Below, piece after piece: positions 15,972-25,675 of a DNA stretch of 64,000 bases. Where the stretch lies: contig NZ_JAJJMN010000001.1 in the NCBI RefSeq assembly GCF_020905335.1, positions 2,046,001-2,110,000 on the forward strand. Direction: 5' to 3'. The stretch is from Flavobacterium lipolyticum. Its GTDB lineage: Bacteria > Bacteroidota > Bacteroidia > Flavobacteriales > Flavobacteriaceae. The notes under the pieces were generated by a model that was not told the DNA's origin, did not search any database, and worked only from the letters and a program-made list of their open reading frames with translations. The stretch's first letter is position 1; every line of letters begins with the position of its first letter. Made by a program: the position numbers and the translations under genes.

Positions 15972-16301
15972 TTATAGTGAAAAAGATTCTCCACAACCAC
16001 AAGTTCTACTTGCATTCGGATTATTGAATACAAAACCTTTTCCGTTTAATCCACCTGAAAATTCAAGAATTGTTCCGGCCAGATATAGAAATGATTTCTT
16101 TTCAACTGCAATTGTTATGTCGTTGTCTACGAATATTTTATCGTCGTCGCCTTTGGTTTTGTCAAACTTTAAATCATAAGACAAACCAGAGCATCCACCG
16201 CTTTTTACGCCTACTCTTACGTAGTCGCTAGCAGCATCAAAACCATCTTCTTTCATCAAATCGATGATTTTATTTTTGGCTGTATCAGAAACTTTTATCA
16301 T
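15972..16301 (-). CDS. sufA: A-type Fe-S carrier (SufA/IscA family)
   Basis: A 109-residue A-type carrier that holds an iron-sulfur cluster and passes it to target proteins. The three ligand cysteines are seen: Cys37 in KSGGCSGLSYDL, and Cys101 and Cys103 in RTCGCGESFSL. IscA, SufA and ErpA are hard to tell apart from sequence alone; its place as first gene of the suf row favours SufA. A promoter-like element lies about 110 bases upstream. Confidence 0.9.
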   Translation of the reverse strand: MIKVSDTAKNKIIDLMKEDGFDAASDYVRVGVKSGGCSGLSYDLKFDKTKGDDDKIFVDNDITIAVEKKSFLYLAGTILEFSGGLNGKGFVFNNPNASRTCGCGESFSL

Positions 16302-16410
16302 TGTTTATCGTGTTTGTTTTTGTTTTCACTCCAATTTTGCTCTTAAAAATAGTAATCCGAAGATTACGATTTTAAAGTGCTGTCTTTCAATGTTGAAATG
16401 AAATTATCGG

Positions 16411-16442
16411 CAAAGATACGACTTAAAAACCTTTTTCCATAA
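16411..16442 (-). promoter_or_regulatory. Candidate promoter of the suf operon
   Basis: On the minus strand TATCTTTG (16411-16418) is a full match to TAnnTTTG. A TTA, one base off the -33 TTG, stands 21 bases upstream at 16440-16442. The predicted 5' leader is about 100 bases. No binding site of a known iron-sulfur regulator was recognised. Confidence 0.45.
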
Positions 16443-16597
16443 CGGTTCACATTATTATAACAAATGTTAAAATAGATATATGTTATATTGATAAAAGAAT
16501 GAGACTTTATTATTGTTTTTTGAAGACTTTATGATGGTTTGTTGTAAAAATGAAATAGTATTTCCTAGTTTTGTTTTCCTATTAAAAATTTATTCTC

Positions 16598-17455
16598 ATG
16601 AAACTTTACCCTATAGAATCCGGAAATTTTAAGTTAGATGGAGGCGCCATGTTTGGTGTAGTTCCTAAAACCATCTGGAACAAAACCAATCCTGCCGATG
16701 CTAATAACTTAATTGATATCGCAGCACGCTGCCTGCTTATTGAAGACGGAAATCGTCTGATTTTGATTGATACCGGAATGGGAGACAAGCAATCGGAGAA
16801 GTTTTTTGGCTATTATTCGCTGTGGGGATCGCATTCGATAGACAAATCGTTAGCAAAATATGGTTTTCAGAGAGACGATATTACCGACGTTTTTATGACG
16901 CATTTGCATTTTGACCATTGTGGAGGAAGTGTTCAATGGAATTCAGACCGGACTTTTTACGAGCCTGCTTTTAAAAATGCAAAGTTTTGGACGAATGAAA
17001 ATCATTGGGAATGGGCAACGAAACCTAATGCCCGTGAAAAAGCTTCTTTTCTTTCAGAGAATATTCTGCCTATGCAGGAAAGCGGACAGCTGAATTTTAT
17101 AAAGCGTCCCGAAAGTGATTTCGGCTTTTCTGAAGAAATGAATTTTGGAATTTATTATGTGGACGGCCATACCGAAAAGCAAATGATTCCACATATTAAG
17201 TATCAGGATAAAACGATTGTTTTTTGTGCCGATTTGCTGGCTACAGCAGGGCATATTCCGTTACCCTACGTGATGGGTTACGATACTAGGCCGTTATTGA
17301 CAATGCCGGAGAAATCAAAGTTTTTAAATGCAGCGGCAGACAACAACTATTATTTGTTTTTGGAACATGATGCCCACAATCAAATCATAACGGTAGAACA
17401 TACTGAAAAAGGTGTTCGCTTAAAAGAAGTATTTACCTGCGAAGAAATTCTTTAG
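16598..17455 (+). CDS. MBL-fold metallo-hydrolase
   Basis: A 285-residue metallo-beta-lactamase-fold hydrolase. The metal motif HLHFDH is at residues 102-107, preceded by ILIDTGMGDK near 56, with DGHTEKQM near 189 and FCADLLA near 210 giving further ligands. The layout resembles the lactonase/AHL-hydrolase branch, but the substrate cannot be assigned. It stands alone, divergent from the suf operon, and shares a two-way terminator with the gene to its right. Confidence 0.85.
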   Translation: MKLYPIESGNFKLDGGAMFGVVPKTIWNKTNPADANNLIDIAARCLLIEDGNRLILIDTGMGDKQSEKFFGYYSLWGSHSIDKSLAKYGFQRDDITDVFMTHLHFDHCGGSVQWNSDRTFYEPAFKNAKFWTNENHWEWATKPNAREKASFLSENILPMQESGQLNFIKRPESDFGFSEEMNFGIYYVDGHTEKQMIPHIKYQDKTIVFCADLLATAGHIPLPYVMGYDTRPLLTMPEKSKFLNAAADNNYYLFLEHDAHNQIITVEHTEKGVRLKEVFTCEEIL

Positions 17456-17470
17456 CAAAAGCTTAAAAAT

Positions 17471-17506
17471 AAAAAATCCCATCCGCCGCAGCGAATGGGG
17501 TTTTTT
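17471..17506. terminator. Bidirectional terminator
   Basis: Stem CCCAT/ATGGG around a short GC-containing loop (17478-17499), followed by six T on the plus strand and, on the minus strand, by a T run. It serves the MBL gene and the convergent LRR gene. Confidence 0.65.
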
Positions 17507-17523
17507 GGTTTAACAAATTATAA

Positions 17524-19155
17524 TTATTCAACAATTACTTTTTTAGCCGAAGCAATATCTCCATTGATTAAGTATATATAATAAACGCCTCTTGGCAAAC
17601 CGGATAAATTGATCGTATTAGTGGTGTCACTTGAATTTAAGGTAAATGATTTTAGAAGTTGCCCCAAAGTGTTATAAACAGTTGCTTTTTCTAAACTTGC
17701 ATTTTGAATGTTTACTTCGCCTTTAGTTGGGTTTGGATAGATTGTTGCTTTTGCAAAATTGTTGGTATCAATACCTAATGTTTTACAAGAATTAGAATAA
17801 GTTGCAGTAGCATCTTTCACATCGCTCCAATTTGCTTCTGAATAAGCAACATCATCAACCTCGATACATTTTAGATTTGGATTGTCCCAAAACATAATAT
17901 TTGCAAGGGTTAATTTCAGGAGTTTATTTGTTCCGTTTTTTAAATTCAAGCTTGATAACTTTTTATTGGATCCACAGCGAACACGTGTTAAAGCTGGGTT
18001 TTTAGAAATGTCTAAACTTGTTAATAGATTAGAAATACAATCTAACTCAATTAATTTGCTATTATTACTGATGTTCATTGTTGTCAATTTATTAACTGAA
18101 CATCGGAGTATTTGTAAAGATTCACTGTTAGAAAAATCTAGCGTATTGATGTCATTTGCGCCGCAATCCACCAACGTTAGTAGCATATTGTTAGAGGTAT
18201 CTAAGGATGATAATCTATTAATATTACAAATTAATGTTTTTAATAACGTGTTTTGAGAAATATTCAAATTTGTAATTTGATTGTTACCGCAATCTAGAAA
18301 AGTTAGCAAGGTATTTTTAGAGACATTTAAATTAGTTAGTTGACCATCTCCCCTAGTGGTTGAGCTTCCGCTGCCTCCATTACACCTTAATGTAGTCAAT
18401 TGTGTATTGTTAGTGACATCTAAAGCTAACAATTTATTGCCACCGCAATCTAAGGTCTTTAAATTGATAAAATCCTGAATTCCGGTTAAGTCAGTAATAT
18501 TGCTATTGTAAAGATCTATTTCAGTGATAGTAGAAACTTTTGAAGTTAATACCTTTCCATCAGCAGTTCCGGAATCAATTCCTAATGCGATTAACTTGTT
18601 TTCAAAATTTACATCAGGTATTAGGGTGTATGGCAAAGGAACATCAGCAATATCAACAACAGAAACATTATCGACTAAAATTTCAGAATTCTGTGTTCCT
18701 GTGGTCCAAATATCGATTTCTATGTTTTCGCTTACGGTTGGGGTATACTCAAATTCGATTTTTCTCCATTCTGAGCTTGAAAACACGGCATCAGTTTTTT
18801 TGATAATCTCAGCTTTAAAAGCACCGGGTTTATGATATACACTGAAATCAAGTTTCGAAAATGTACCGGAAACTAATTTGTGGTACATCGTTATTCGGTA
18901 TGTTTTATTTGCTGTTACCGGAAAAAATTCGCTATTAATATAGTTAAATGTACCGCTGGAAATCTTCATATTGGTACTCGAGGAACCTTTTTGAGCGATT
19001 GTACTTTGAGAAATAAATCCACTAAAATAGCGATACCAGTTATCGGGTTGTGATGAGGAAGACCAATTTTCAAGGTCACCATTTGGGACTAAATTAGTCT
19101 GGGCATTAATGGAAAGGTTTGCTAGTAATAGCAATAAGAGTAGTTTTGTCTTCAT
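17524..19155 (-). CDS. Secreted leucine-rich repeat protein with T9SS sorting domain
   Basis: A 543-residue exported protein. A signal peptide (1-18, ending SINAQ) is followed by a carbohydrate-binding-like jelly roll at about 20-165 (NLVPNGDLENWS to SEILVDNVSVVDIA). Leucine-rich repeats spaced about 21-24 residues apart span about 190-430, with the recurring pattern NxxLTxLDCGxNxI. A C-terminal type IX secretion sorting domain (IYPNPTKGEVNIQNASLEKA, then PRGVYYIYL) ends in a short basic strand. It should be carried to the cell surface or released by T9SS. Target of binding unknown. Confidence 0.88.
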   Translation of the reverse strand: MKTKLLLLLLLANLSINAQTNLVPNGDLENWSSSSQPDNWYRYFSGFISQSTIAQKGSSSTNMKISSGTFNYINSEFFPVTANKTYRITMYHKLVSGTFSKLDFSVYHKPGAFKAEIIKKTDAVFSSSEWRKIEFEYTPTVSENIEIDIWTTGTQNSEILVDNVSVVDIADVPLPYTLIPDVNFENKLIALGIDSGTADGKVLTSKVSTITEIDLYNSNITDLTGIQDFINLKTLDCGGNKLLALDVTNNTQLTTLRCNGGSGSSTTRGDGQLTNLNVSKNTLLTFLDCGNNQITNLNISQNTLLKTLICNINRLSSLDTSNNMLLTLVDCGANDINTLDFSNSESLQILRCSVNKLTTMNISNNSKLIELDCISNLLTSLDISKNPALTRVRCGSNKKLSSLNLKNGTNKLLKLTLANIMFWDNPNLKCIEVDDVAYSEANWSDVKDATATYSNSCKTLGIDTNNFAKATIYPNPTKGEVNIQNASLEKATVYNTLGQLLKSFTLNSSDTTNTINLSGLPRGVYYIYLINGDIASAKKVIVE

Positions 19156-19448
19156 AGAGAGGATTTATCATTAGGTCGCACAAGTCTATAAAAATTAATT
19201 TGTATTTCCTTACGGGAAGGCGTAATGGCCATAGTTCTTTTAAAAGATTAAAAAAGAGTACGCCTAACGTGCTGTTTTTCTGAGAGAATAAATCGTGTAA
19301 GATTTTTGATTCAGATGAAGATTACAAGTGCCTTAAGGTTTCTTAAATGTTAAGGCAAAAATCATAACACAGTGTTAATCGTTAGCTTTATGTAACAAAA
19401 AATCATAATTTAGACCCATAATTTAACTTTAGAATACTTATTAGATAC

Positions 19449-21083
19449 ATGAGTCCTATGAAACATCTCAAATTATCTGCTTTTGCATTACTTGTTTTGG
19501 CAGGTTGCAGCACTACTTTACAGGCACAGGAATCGGCAAGAAAAGATTTTATCAAAGCTCCTTTAGCCGTTGTTAAGAAAGCTCCTGTTTCAGAAAATGA
19601 ATTAAAAAGATGGAGCCATCTTGATTTAATCAAAGATTCGATCCCGGGAATGAGTGTCGATAGAGCTTATGCTGAATTACTGCAAGGGAAAACCGGAAAG
19701 AAGGTGATCGTGGGAATTGTAGATTCAGGTGTCGATATCGAACATGAAGATCTGAAAGGGATGATCTGGACGAATCCAAAAGAAATTCCGGGTAACGGAA
19801 TCGACGATGATAAAAACGGATTTATTGATGATGTTCACGGATGGAATTTCTTAGGAAATGCTGTTCACGAAAATCTTGAATTAACGCGTGTCGTTAAAAA
19901 AGGTGATGACGGATCTCCCGAATATAAAGAGGCTTTGGCGCAATACACCAAGAAATACGAAGACGCTTTACGCGACAAACAGCAATCTGACTTTTTGTTA
20001 GAAGTTCATAAAACGATACAAAAAGAACTTAATAAAACAACCTATAAAATTGAGGATTTAGATGCTATAACTTCTACAGATCCAAAAGTAGCTCAGAGCA
20101 AAGAAATCATGACTCAAATTTTAACGAATGCAGGGTCAACTTTTGATCCTGATTCTGAGTTAAAAGAGTATAGCAAGCAGGTTTACGGTCAGTTGAATTA
20201 CAACTTAAATAAAGAATTCGACGGAAGAAAAATAGTAGGTGATAATCCGGAGGATATTAAAAACACACGTTATGGAAATAATATTGTTTTTGGTCCGGAT
20301 AAAGAGGAAGCGCTTCACGGAACACACGTAGCGGGAATCATTGCGCAGGTTCGCGGGAATAATTTAGGGGGAGACGGAGTTGCTAATAATGTAGAAATTC
20401 TGACCGTAAGAGCCGTTCCGGATGGCGATGAGTACGATAAAGATATTGCTTTAGGGATTCGCTATGCAGTTGACAATGGTGCAAAAGTGATCAACGGAAG
20501 TTTCGGAAAAAGTTTCTCTCCTCATAAAAAATGGGTATACGATGCAATAAAATATGCAGCAAAAAAAGATGTTCTAATAGTGCATGCAGCCGGAAATGAC
20601 GGATACAATATTGATGAAACCAAAAACATCAATTATCCAAATGACTCAGAAGATAACGTTAAAGAGTTTGCTGATAATGTAATCACAATCGGAGCACTGA
20701 AGAAAGAGTATGGAGAAACGGTTGTAGCTGGATTTTCGAACTTCGGAAAAATAAACGTAGATGTTTTTGCTCCGGGTGAAGAAATTTATGCCACAATACC
20801 TAACAACAAATACAAATACCTGCAGGGAACTTCAATGGCCGCTCCAAATGCAGCAGGAGTTGCAGCACTGATACGTTCATACTATCCGAAATTAAAAGCA
20901 GCTCAGGTTAAACAAATCCTAATGGATTCAGGAGTAGCACTTCCGTCAATGGTAGTTTTGGGTGAAAATCCAAATCCTGAAGTAAAACCGGTAGCAGTTT
21001 CTTCGACAGAATCTTCAAGAACTGCTAAAATGGTCAACGCTTACAATGCTTTATTGATGGCCGAAAAAATGTCTAAAAAATAA
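19449..21083 (+). CDS. S8 subtilisin-like serine peptidase, lipoprotein
   Basis: A 544-residue subtilase. The signal is a lipoprotein type (LLVLAGC, Cys20). The catalytic triad is visible: Asp92 in VGIVDSGVDIEHED, His near 296 in LHGTHVAGIIAQV, Ser near 460 in GTSMAAPNAAGVAAL, and the oxyanion Asn in VHAAGNDGY near 380. A roughly 140-residue insertion between Asp and His distinguishes this flavobacterial group. Either of two Met codons (1 or 4) may start it. It reads towards an M1 metallopeptidase, with a hairpin between them; both probably degrade external peptides. Confidence 0.9.
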   Translation: MSPMKHLKLSAFALLVLAGCSTTLQAQESARKDFIKAPLAVVKKAPVSENELKRWSHLDLIKDSIPGMSVDRAYAELLQGKTGKKVIVGIVDSGVDIEHEDLKGMIWTNPKEIPGNGIDDDKNGFIDDVHGWNFLGNAVHENLELTRVVKKGDDGSPEYKEALAQYTKKYEDALRDKQQSDFLLEVHKTIQKELNKTTYKIEDLDAITSTDPKVAQSKEIMTQILTNAGSTFDPDSELKEYSKQVYGQLNYNLNKEFDGRKIVGDNPEDIKNTRYGNNIVFGPDKEEALHGTHVAGIIAQVRGNNLGGDGVANNVEILTVRAVPDGDEYDKDIALGIRYAVDNGAKVINGSFGKSFSPHKKWVYDAIKYAAKKDVLIVHAAGNDGYNIDETKNINYPNDSEDNVKEFADNVITIGALKKEYGETVVAGFSNFGKINVDVFAPGEEIYATIPNNKYKYLQGTSMAAPNAAGVAALIRSYYPKLKAAQVKQILMDSGVALPSMVVLGENPNPEVKPVAVSSTESSRTAKMVNAYNALLMAEKMSKK

Positions 21084-21103
21084 ACAAAACAGAATACTAA
21101 TGT

Positions 21104-21132
21104 AATGGAAGAGTTCGCGCTCTTCCATTTTG
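21104..21132 (+). terminator. Possible terminator after S8 peptidase
   Basis: AATGGAAGAG and CTCTTCCATT form a 10-bp stem with a TTCGCG loop, followed by a short T-rich tail (TTGATT). The weak tail suggests partial termination before the M1 gene. Confidence 0.5.
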
Positions 21133-21144
21133 ATTGAAATAACC

Positions 21145-23025
21145 ATGCGAAAAATTTTACTACTATCTTTTTTGAGTTTGAGTTTAAACTCAGCATTTGC
21201 ACAAAGCGCTCCTTATTGGCAACAACATGTCGATTACAAAATGGAAGTCTCCATGGATGTAAAAAACTATCAGTACAAAGGAAAACAAGAGTTAGTGTAC
21301 ACAAACAACTCTCCTGATACTTTAAAGAAAGTGTATTACCATTTATTTTTAAATGCATTTCAGCCGGGAAGTGAAATGGATGCTCGTTTGCATTCTATAA
21401 AAGATCCTGATGGAAGAATGGTAAATAAAGTAAAAGGCGCAGACGGTAAAGAAACCAAACAAAGCCGAATCGAAACTTTAAAACCAAATGAAATTGGGTA
21501 TTTAAAAGTTTCAGACTTTAAACAAGATGGAGTTTCGGCACAAACGAGAGTTTCGGGAACTATTTTAGAAGTAACATTGGCGAAACCAATTTTACCAAAT
21601 TCTAAAACAACCTTTACTTTAGATTTTGACGGACAAGTTCCGGTTCAGGTTCGTCGTACTGGACGTAATAATGCTGAAGGAGTAGAATTGTCAATGTCGC
21701 AATGGTACCCAAAATTAGCCGAATTTGATTTCGAAGGCTGGCATGCAGATCCATACATCGCCAGAGAATTTCATGGCGTGTGGGGGAATTTTGATGTGAA
21801 AATTACAATCGATAAAGACTATACTATCGGAGGTTCAGGATATTTACAGGATAAGAATCAAATAGGTCACGGTTATGAAGATGCAGGTGTAACCGTTACT
21901 TATCCAAAGAAAACAAAAACGTTGACCTGGCATTTTATTGCACCAAACGTTCATGATTTTACCTGGGCAGCAGATAAAGAATACACACATGATATTGTAA
22001 AAGGACCAAACGATGTTGATTTGCACTTCTTCTACAAAAACAATCCAAAAACAACTGCAAATTGGAAACAATTAGAACCTTTAATGGTGAAAGTAATGGA
22101 TTATTACAACCACAGAGTGGGAGCATATCCGTACAAACAATACTCTTTTATTCAGGGTGGAGATGGCGGAATGGAGTATGCAATGTGTACCCTAATGCTT
22201 GGAAACGGAACTCTTGAAGGAATTTTAGGAACAGCAACTCATGAATTAGGGCATTCCTGGTTTCAGCATATTCTGGCTTCAAACGAATCAAAACACCCTT
22301 GGATGGATGAAGGTTTTACCACTTACATCGAAGACAGTGCTTTGAATGAATTGAAAGGAGATAAAAAAGAAGTGAATCCGTTTAAAGGAAATTATGCAGC
22401 TTATTACAGCTTGGTTAATTCCGGAAAAGAGCAGCCACAAACCACTCATGGAGACCGTTACGATGAAAACAGACCTTATAGTATTTCTTCTTATGTAAAA
22501 GGAAGTCTTTTCTTGTCGCAATTAGAATATGTAATTGGAAAAGATAATGTAGATGCTACTTTGAAAAGATACTACAATGATTTCAAATTCAAACACCCTA
22601 CTCCAAATGATATTAAAAGATCAGCGGAGAGAGTTTCAGGAGCGGAATTAGATTGGTATTTAATCGATTGGACAGGAACGACCAATACAATTGATTATGG
22701 TATCAAAGAAGTAGCGGATAATGCAGGAAAAACCAATATCACTTTAGAAAGAATTGGAAGAATGCCGATGCCGATTGATTTAACAGTGGAATATACAGAC
22801 GGAACTACTGAGAGTTTTTACATTCCATTAAGAATGATGAACTTTATCAAGCCAAATCCAAACCCGAATGTAAAAAGAACCGTTTTAGACGACTGGGCCT
22901 GGGCACAATCGAACTACAGTTTTACAATAGACAAGAACAAAACTGCCATTAAGAAAATCACGATTGATCCAAGCGGATTAATGGCCGATGTAAAAGCAGC
23001 GAATAATGTTTATGAGGTGAAATAA
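21145..23025 (+). CDS. M1 family aminopeptidase-like metallopeptidase
   Basis: A 626-residue M1 peptidase with signal peptide (MRKILLLSFLSLSLNSAFAQ). The zinc site is HELGHSWFQH near residue 374 with the distal Glu in PWMDEGFTTYIE, the HExxH-x18-E arrangement. The exopeptidase motif is DGGMEYAMCTL, a variant of GxMEN. I start it at the ATG at 21145, which opens the signal peptide; an in-frame TTG at 21130 would add five residues before it. It likely acts in the periplasm on peptides released by proteases such as the preceding S8 enzyme. Confidence 0.9.
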   Translation: MRKILLLSFLSLSLNSAFAQSAPYWQQHVDYKMEVSMDVKNYQYKGKQELVYTNNSPDTLKKVYYHLFLNAFQPGSEMDARLHSIKDPDGRMVNKVKGADGKETKQSRIETLKPNEIGYLKVSDFKQDGVSAQTRVSGTILEVTLAKPILPNSKTTFTLDFDGQVPVQVRRTGRNNAEGVELSMSQWYPKLAEFDFEGWHADPYIAREFHGVWGNFDVKITIDKDYTIGGSGYLQDKNQIGHGYEDAGVTVTYPKKTKTLTWHFIAPNVHDFTWAADKEYTHDIVKGPNDVDLHFFYKNNPKTTANWKQLEPLMVKVMDYYNHRVGAYPYKQYSFIQGGDGGMEYAMCTLMLGNGTLEGILGTATHELGHSWFQHILASNESKHPWMDEGFTTYIEDSALNELKGDKKEVNPFKGNYAAYYSLVNSGKEQPQTTHGDRYDENRPYSISSYVKGSLFLSQLEYVIGKDNVDATLKRYYNDFKFKHPTPNDIKRSAERVSGAELDWYLIDWTGTTNTIDYGIKEVADNAGKTNITLERIGRMPMPIDLTVEYTDGTTESFYIPLRMMNFIKPNPNPNVKRTVLDDWAWAQSNYSFTIDKNKTAIKKITIDPSGLMADVKAANNVYEVK

Positions 23026-23046
23026 TAGTCACTTTAAAATATAAAA

Positions 23047-23084
23047 AAAGCCAAAGTTAGTTTCTGCTCACTTTGGCTTTTTTG
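23047..23084 (+). terminator. Terminator after M1 peptidase
   Basis: AAAGCCAAAGT pairs with ACTTTGGCTTT (23047-23080) and is followed by a T run. Confidence 0.75.
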
Positions 23085-23260
23085 CTTTTTTACAATTATA
23101 GTTTTTACATTGGTTTGGAGCGTGATGAAGAGGAGGTATCAATAGTGTTTAAGGCATAATATTTATAAAAAACAAAAACAAGAATTTTCTTATAATTTTT
23201 AACAATTAAATAAGGAAGGAAAAATGTATTTGTAGTATATTCGCTTCAAAAAAAAACAAA

Positions 23261-23608
23261 ATGACTTTTGGTACTAAGCTGCAAAAATTAAGAGGAGAAA
23301 AAAGGATGTCGCAAAAGGAGATTTCGATTATTCTGAAAGTTTCACAAACAATTTATGGAAAATGGGAAAGCGATATCTTTTATCCAACCTATAAAAACTT
23401 AAAGAAAATAGCCGTTTTTTATAATGTTAGTATAGATGCGTTGGTAGACGTTAAAGATAAAAGGAAAGCGGATAAGGTTTTAATTTCGGAGAATCTCGGC
23501 GCAGATCCGGTGTCTTTCATCACCATATTTAAACTCCTGAAAAGAATAGAAAAGACCGTTTTATTGATCGAAAAGCAAACAGCCATTCCGGAGAAAGAAG
23601 GAGTATGA
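23261..23608 (+). CDS. XRE-family transcriptional regulator
   Basis: A 115-residue protein whose first 65 residues are a Cro/CI-type helix-turn-helix: FGTKLQKLRGEKRMSQKEIS at 3-22, LKVSQTIYGKWESDIFYPTY at 26-45 (recognition helix) and NVSIDALVDV near 62. The C-terminal 45 residues (FITIFKLLKRIEKTVLLIEK) may form a coiled-coil dimerisation helix. It is a single gene with its own terminator; targets unknown. Confidence 0.88.
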   Translation: MTFGTKLQKLRGEKRMSQKEISIILKVSQTIYGKWESDIFYPTYKNLKKIAVFYNVSIDALVDVKDKRKADKVLISENLGADPVSFITIFKLLKRIEKTVLLIEKQTAIPEKEGV

Positions 23609-23656
23609 AAAAGTCCCGTTTAATTTTAGAAATAAATGGTAAACGGGACTTTTTTA
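23606..23656 (+). terminator. Terminator of the XRE gene
   Basis: AAAGTCCCGTTTA pairs with TAAACGGGACTTT around a 17-base loop, followed by six T. The stem overlaps the stop codon region of the XRE gene. Confidence 0.75.
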
Positions 23657-23756
23657 TTAATAGATTATTTTCTCAAAAAGGAACCAAATGAAGAAGAATA
23701 GAAAAATCTCCTTTCATCTGTTTAATGGGGAATATTGGTGAGCAAATGAGAAGCAT

Positions 23757-23787
23757 AAAAAAACGCACATTTGTGCGTTTTTTTATT
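23757..23787. terminator. Bidirectional terminator (threonine dehydrogenase gene)
   Basis: AAAAAACGCACA and TGTGCGTTTTTT form a perfect stem with a two-base loop; T runs exist on both strands. It lies 14 bases past the stop of the minus-strand dehydrogenase gene. Confidence 0.75.
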
Positions 23788-23800
23788 TTGTAAGCAGATG

Positions 23801-24739
23801 TTATCCTAAATGCTCTAACATGTCTTTTGTCATCGTTTCAAGATCAAAAGTATGTTTCCAGTCCCAGTCTTCTCTGGCTTCTGAATCGTCAATACTAGCC
23901 GGCCAACTGTCCGCAATTTTCTGACGGAAATCAGGGTTGTAAGTTATTTCGAATTCAGGAATATGTTTCTTAATTTCTGCAGCAATTTCAGTAGGAGTGA
24001 AACTCATTGCAGCTAAATTGTATGACGAATGTATCTTGATTTTCTCTGCAGGTGCTTTCATGATATTAATGGTAGCATCAATTGCATCATCCATATACAT
24101 CATTGGCATTTTTGTTTCAGAGGATAAAAAGCATTCGTATTTTTTATCGGCAATAGCCTTGTAAAAAATATCTACAGCGTAATCTGTAGTTCCGCCACCA
24201 GGAGGCGTCGACCAGCTGATTAAGCCCGGATAACGGATGCTTCGAACATCAACTCCGTAAATATTATGGTAGTATTCGCACCATCTTTCTCCCGCTTGTT
24301 TACTAATTCCGTAAACTGTAGAAGGCTCCATTACCGTATATTGAGGAGTGTTTTCCTTAGGTGTAGTAGGTCCAAAAACCGCAATACTCGAAGGCCAGAA
24401 TATCTTTTTTATCTTTTTGGCTTTGGCTAAATTTAAAACATGAAATAATGAATTCATATTCAGATCCCAGGCAAATGCAGGGTTTTTCTCGGCTGTAGCC
24501 GATAAAAGTGCCGCCATCAGATATATATCAGTAATTTGATGCACTTCAACAAGATGCTCAATTTGGTTGAAATCTAAAGCATTGACTACTTCAAACGGAC
24601 CAGAATTTACAACGTCAGTATTTAATTTTCTAATGTCAGAAGCAATTACATTGTCTGTTCCGTATAGTTTGCGCAGTTTTTGAGTCAGTTCCGTCCCAAT
24701 TTGACCGCAGGCACCGATGATTAATATTTTTGGATTCAT
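23801..24739 (-). CDS. tdh: L-threonine 3-dehydrogenase, SDR type
   Basis: A 312-residue extended SDR protein. From the start at 24739 it opens directly with the NAD-binding strand MNPKILIIGACGQIGTEL; an upstream in-frame Met at 24808 would add 23 residues that overlap the promoter. The catalytic motif is STVYGISKQAGE near 140 (Tyr-x3-Lys) with WPSSIAVFGP before it. Sequence and length match the flavobacterial epimerase-like threonine dehydrogenase, which oxidises L-threonine to 2-amino-3-ketobutyrate. A sugar epimerase is the alternative but fits less well. Confidence 0.85.
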   Translation of the reverse strand: MNPKILIIGACGQIGTELTQKLRKLYGTDNVIASDIRKLNTDVVNSGPFEVVNALDFNQIEHLVEVHQITDIYLMAALLSATAEKNPAFAWDLNMNSLFHVLNLAKAKKIKKIFWPSSIAVFGPTTPKENTPQYTVMEPSTVYGISKQAGERWCEYYHNIYGVDVRSIRYPGLISWSTPPGGGTTDYAVDIFYKAIADKKYECFLSSETKMPMMYMDDAIDATINIMKAPAEKIKIHSSYNLAAMSFTPTEIAAEIKKHIPEFEITYNPDFRQKIADSWPASIDDSEAREDWDWKHTFDLETMTKDMLEHLG

Positions 24740-24763
24740 TTTTTGAATAGTTTTTTTGAGAGA

Positions 24764-24771
24764 CAAATATA
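24764..24771 (-). promoter_or_regulatory. Candidate -7 box of threonine dehydrogenase gene
   Basis: TATATTTG on the minus strand, a full TAnnTTTG match, 24 bases before the ATG at 24739. It lies inside the longer possible reading frame, which supports the shorter start. No clear -33 TTG. Confidence 0.45.
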
Positions 24772-25021
24772 ACGTTTTCGCAAATGTTTTCGCTTTTAAG
24801 GAGAACAAATTGTAAATTTAACAATGATAAAGATTCTTTTTTAGATTATTCGCTGTTGAATGTGGAACGCAAGTTGTAAATTATAAGTATTTTCGATCAG
24901 GAATTCAGGATTTTTCCATAAGTCTTACAACCAAGAATTTCTAAACCTGTTTCGGTCCAATAGCAGCTAAATAATGTAATTTGTACCAAAAATCAGAATT
25001 CGTAATTGTAAAATTACTTTG

Positions 25022-25029
25022 TAACTTTG
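25022..25029 (+). promoter_or_regulatory. Candidate -7 box of lipoprotein-mfd unit
   Basis: TAACTTTG matches TAnnTTTG and ends 19 bases before the ATG at 25049. A TTG stands at 25006-25008, closer than the usual spacing, so the -33 element is uncertain. Confidence 0.4.
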
Positions 25030-25048
25030 TAGCTTAATGTTTTACCAA

Positions 25049-25675
25049 ATGAAATATAAGATATCTCTTTTTTTGCTTTTTGTTTTTGTATTGAATTCAT
25101 GTCAGAATGAAGATGAAAAACGCCGCGCTGAAAATGAAAAGGAAGCCAAGAAAAACGAAGTCATTTTTAATAAAATCAATAAAAGCTGGTCTTTTATCGA
25201 TGAGCCAATCAACGAAATCTCGGAGCAAAAAGTGAATTCATGGATTGAATGGCGTGACTTTTTGAACGAACTCAGAGATAAACCCAGAAAAACAATTGGA
25301 GCATTTCAAAAAAAGTCAGCAGCGATTTCAAAAAAAGCAATGGCTTTAAATACTAATATTCCTCCTGAATTTAATATTCCTCAGATCAGAAGCCGGATTT
25401 CTATTTTGATTACCAAAGTCAGAATGATGGATTTATTCATTCATCTGAACCAGATTCCTTCAGAGAAAGTGACATTTTTAATTGGTGAGATCAACAAAGA
25501 GTTGGTTTCATTAGAAAGACAGATGGATGTTGTTAATGTAAAAAGTAAAATTCCGAAAGAAGAAGGTGAGGAAGATTTCTTAAGAATGTTAGATACCGCT
25601 CGTGCTATCCCAAACGAAACTACAGCTCCGATTCCGGGGAAAAATATAGATCCAAACACACCAAAAGTTGAGTAA
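25049..25675 (+). CDS. Lipoprotein of unknown function upstream of mfd
   Basis: A 208-residue protein from the ATG at 25049, with a lipoprotein signal (FLLFVFVLNSC) and then a highly charged helix (NEDEKRRAENEKEAKKNEVI). The rest is helical, with paired helices around KVNSWIEWRDFLNELRDKPR and IRSRISILITKVRMMDLF, and a Pro-rich tail. An earlier Met at 25037 only adds four residues. Its final codons overlap the mfd start by 8 bases, so the two are translationally coupled. I know it only as a conserved hypothetical lipoprotein. Confidence 0.75.
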   Translation: MKYKISLFLLFVFVLNSCQNEDEKRRAENEKEAKKNEVIFNKINKSWSFIDEPINEISEQKVNSWIEWRDFLNELRDKPRKTIGAFQKKSAAISKKAMALNTNIPPEFNIPQIRSRISILITKVRMMDLFIHLNQIPSEKVTFLIGEINKELVSLERQMDVVNVKSKIPKEEGEEDFLRMLDTARAIPNETTAPIPGKNIDPNTPKVE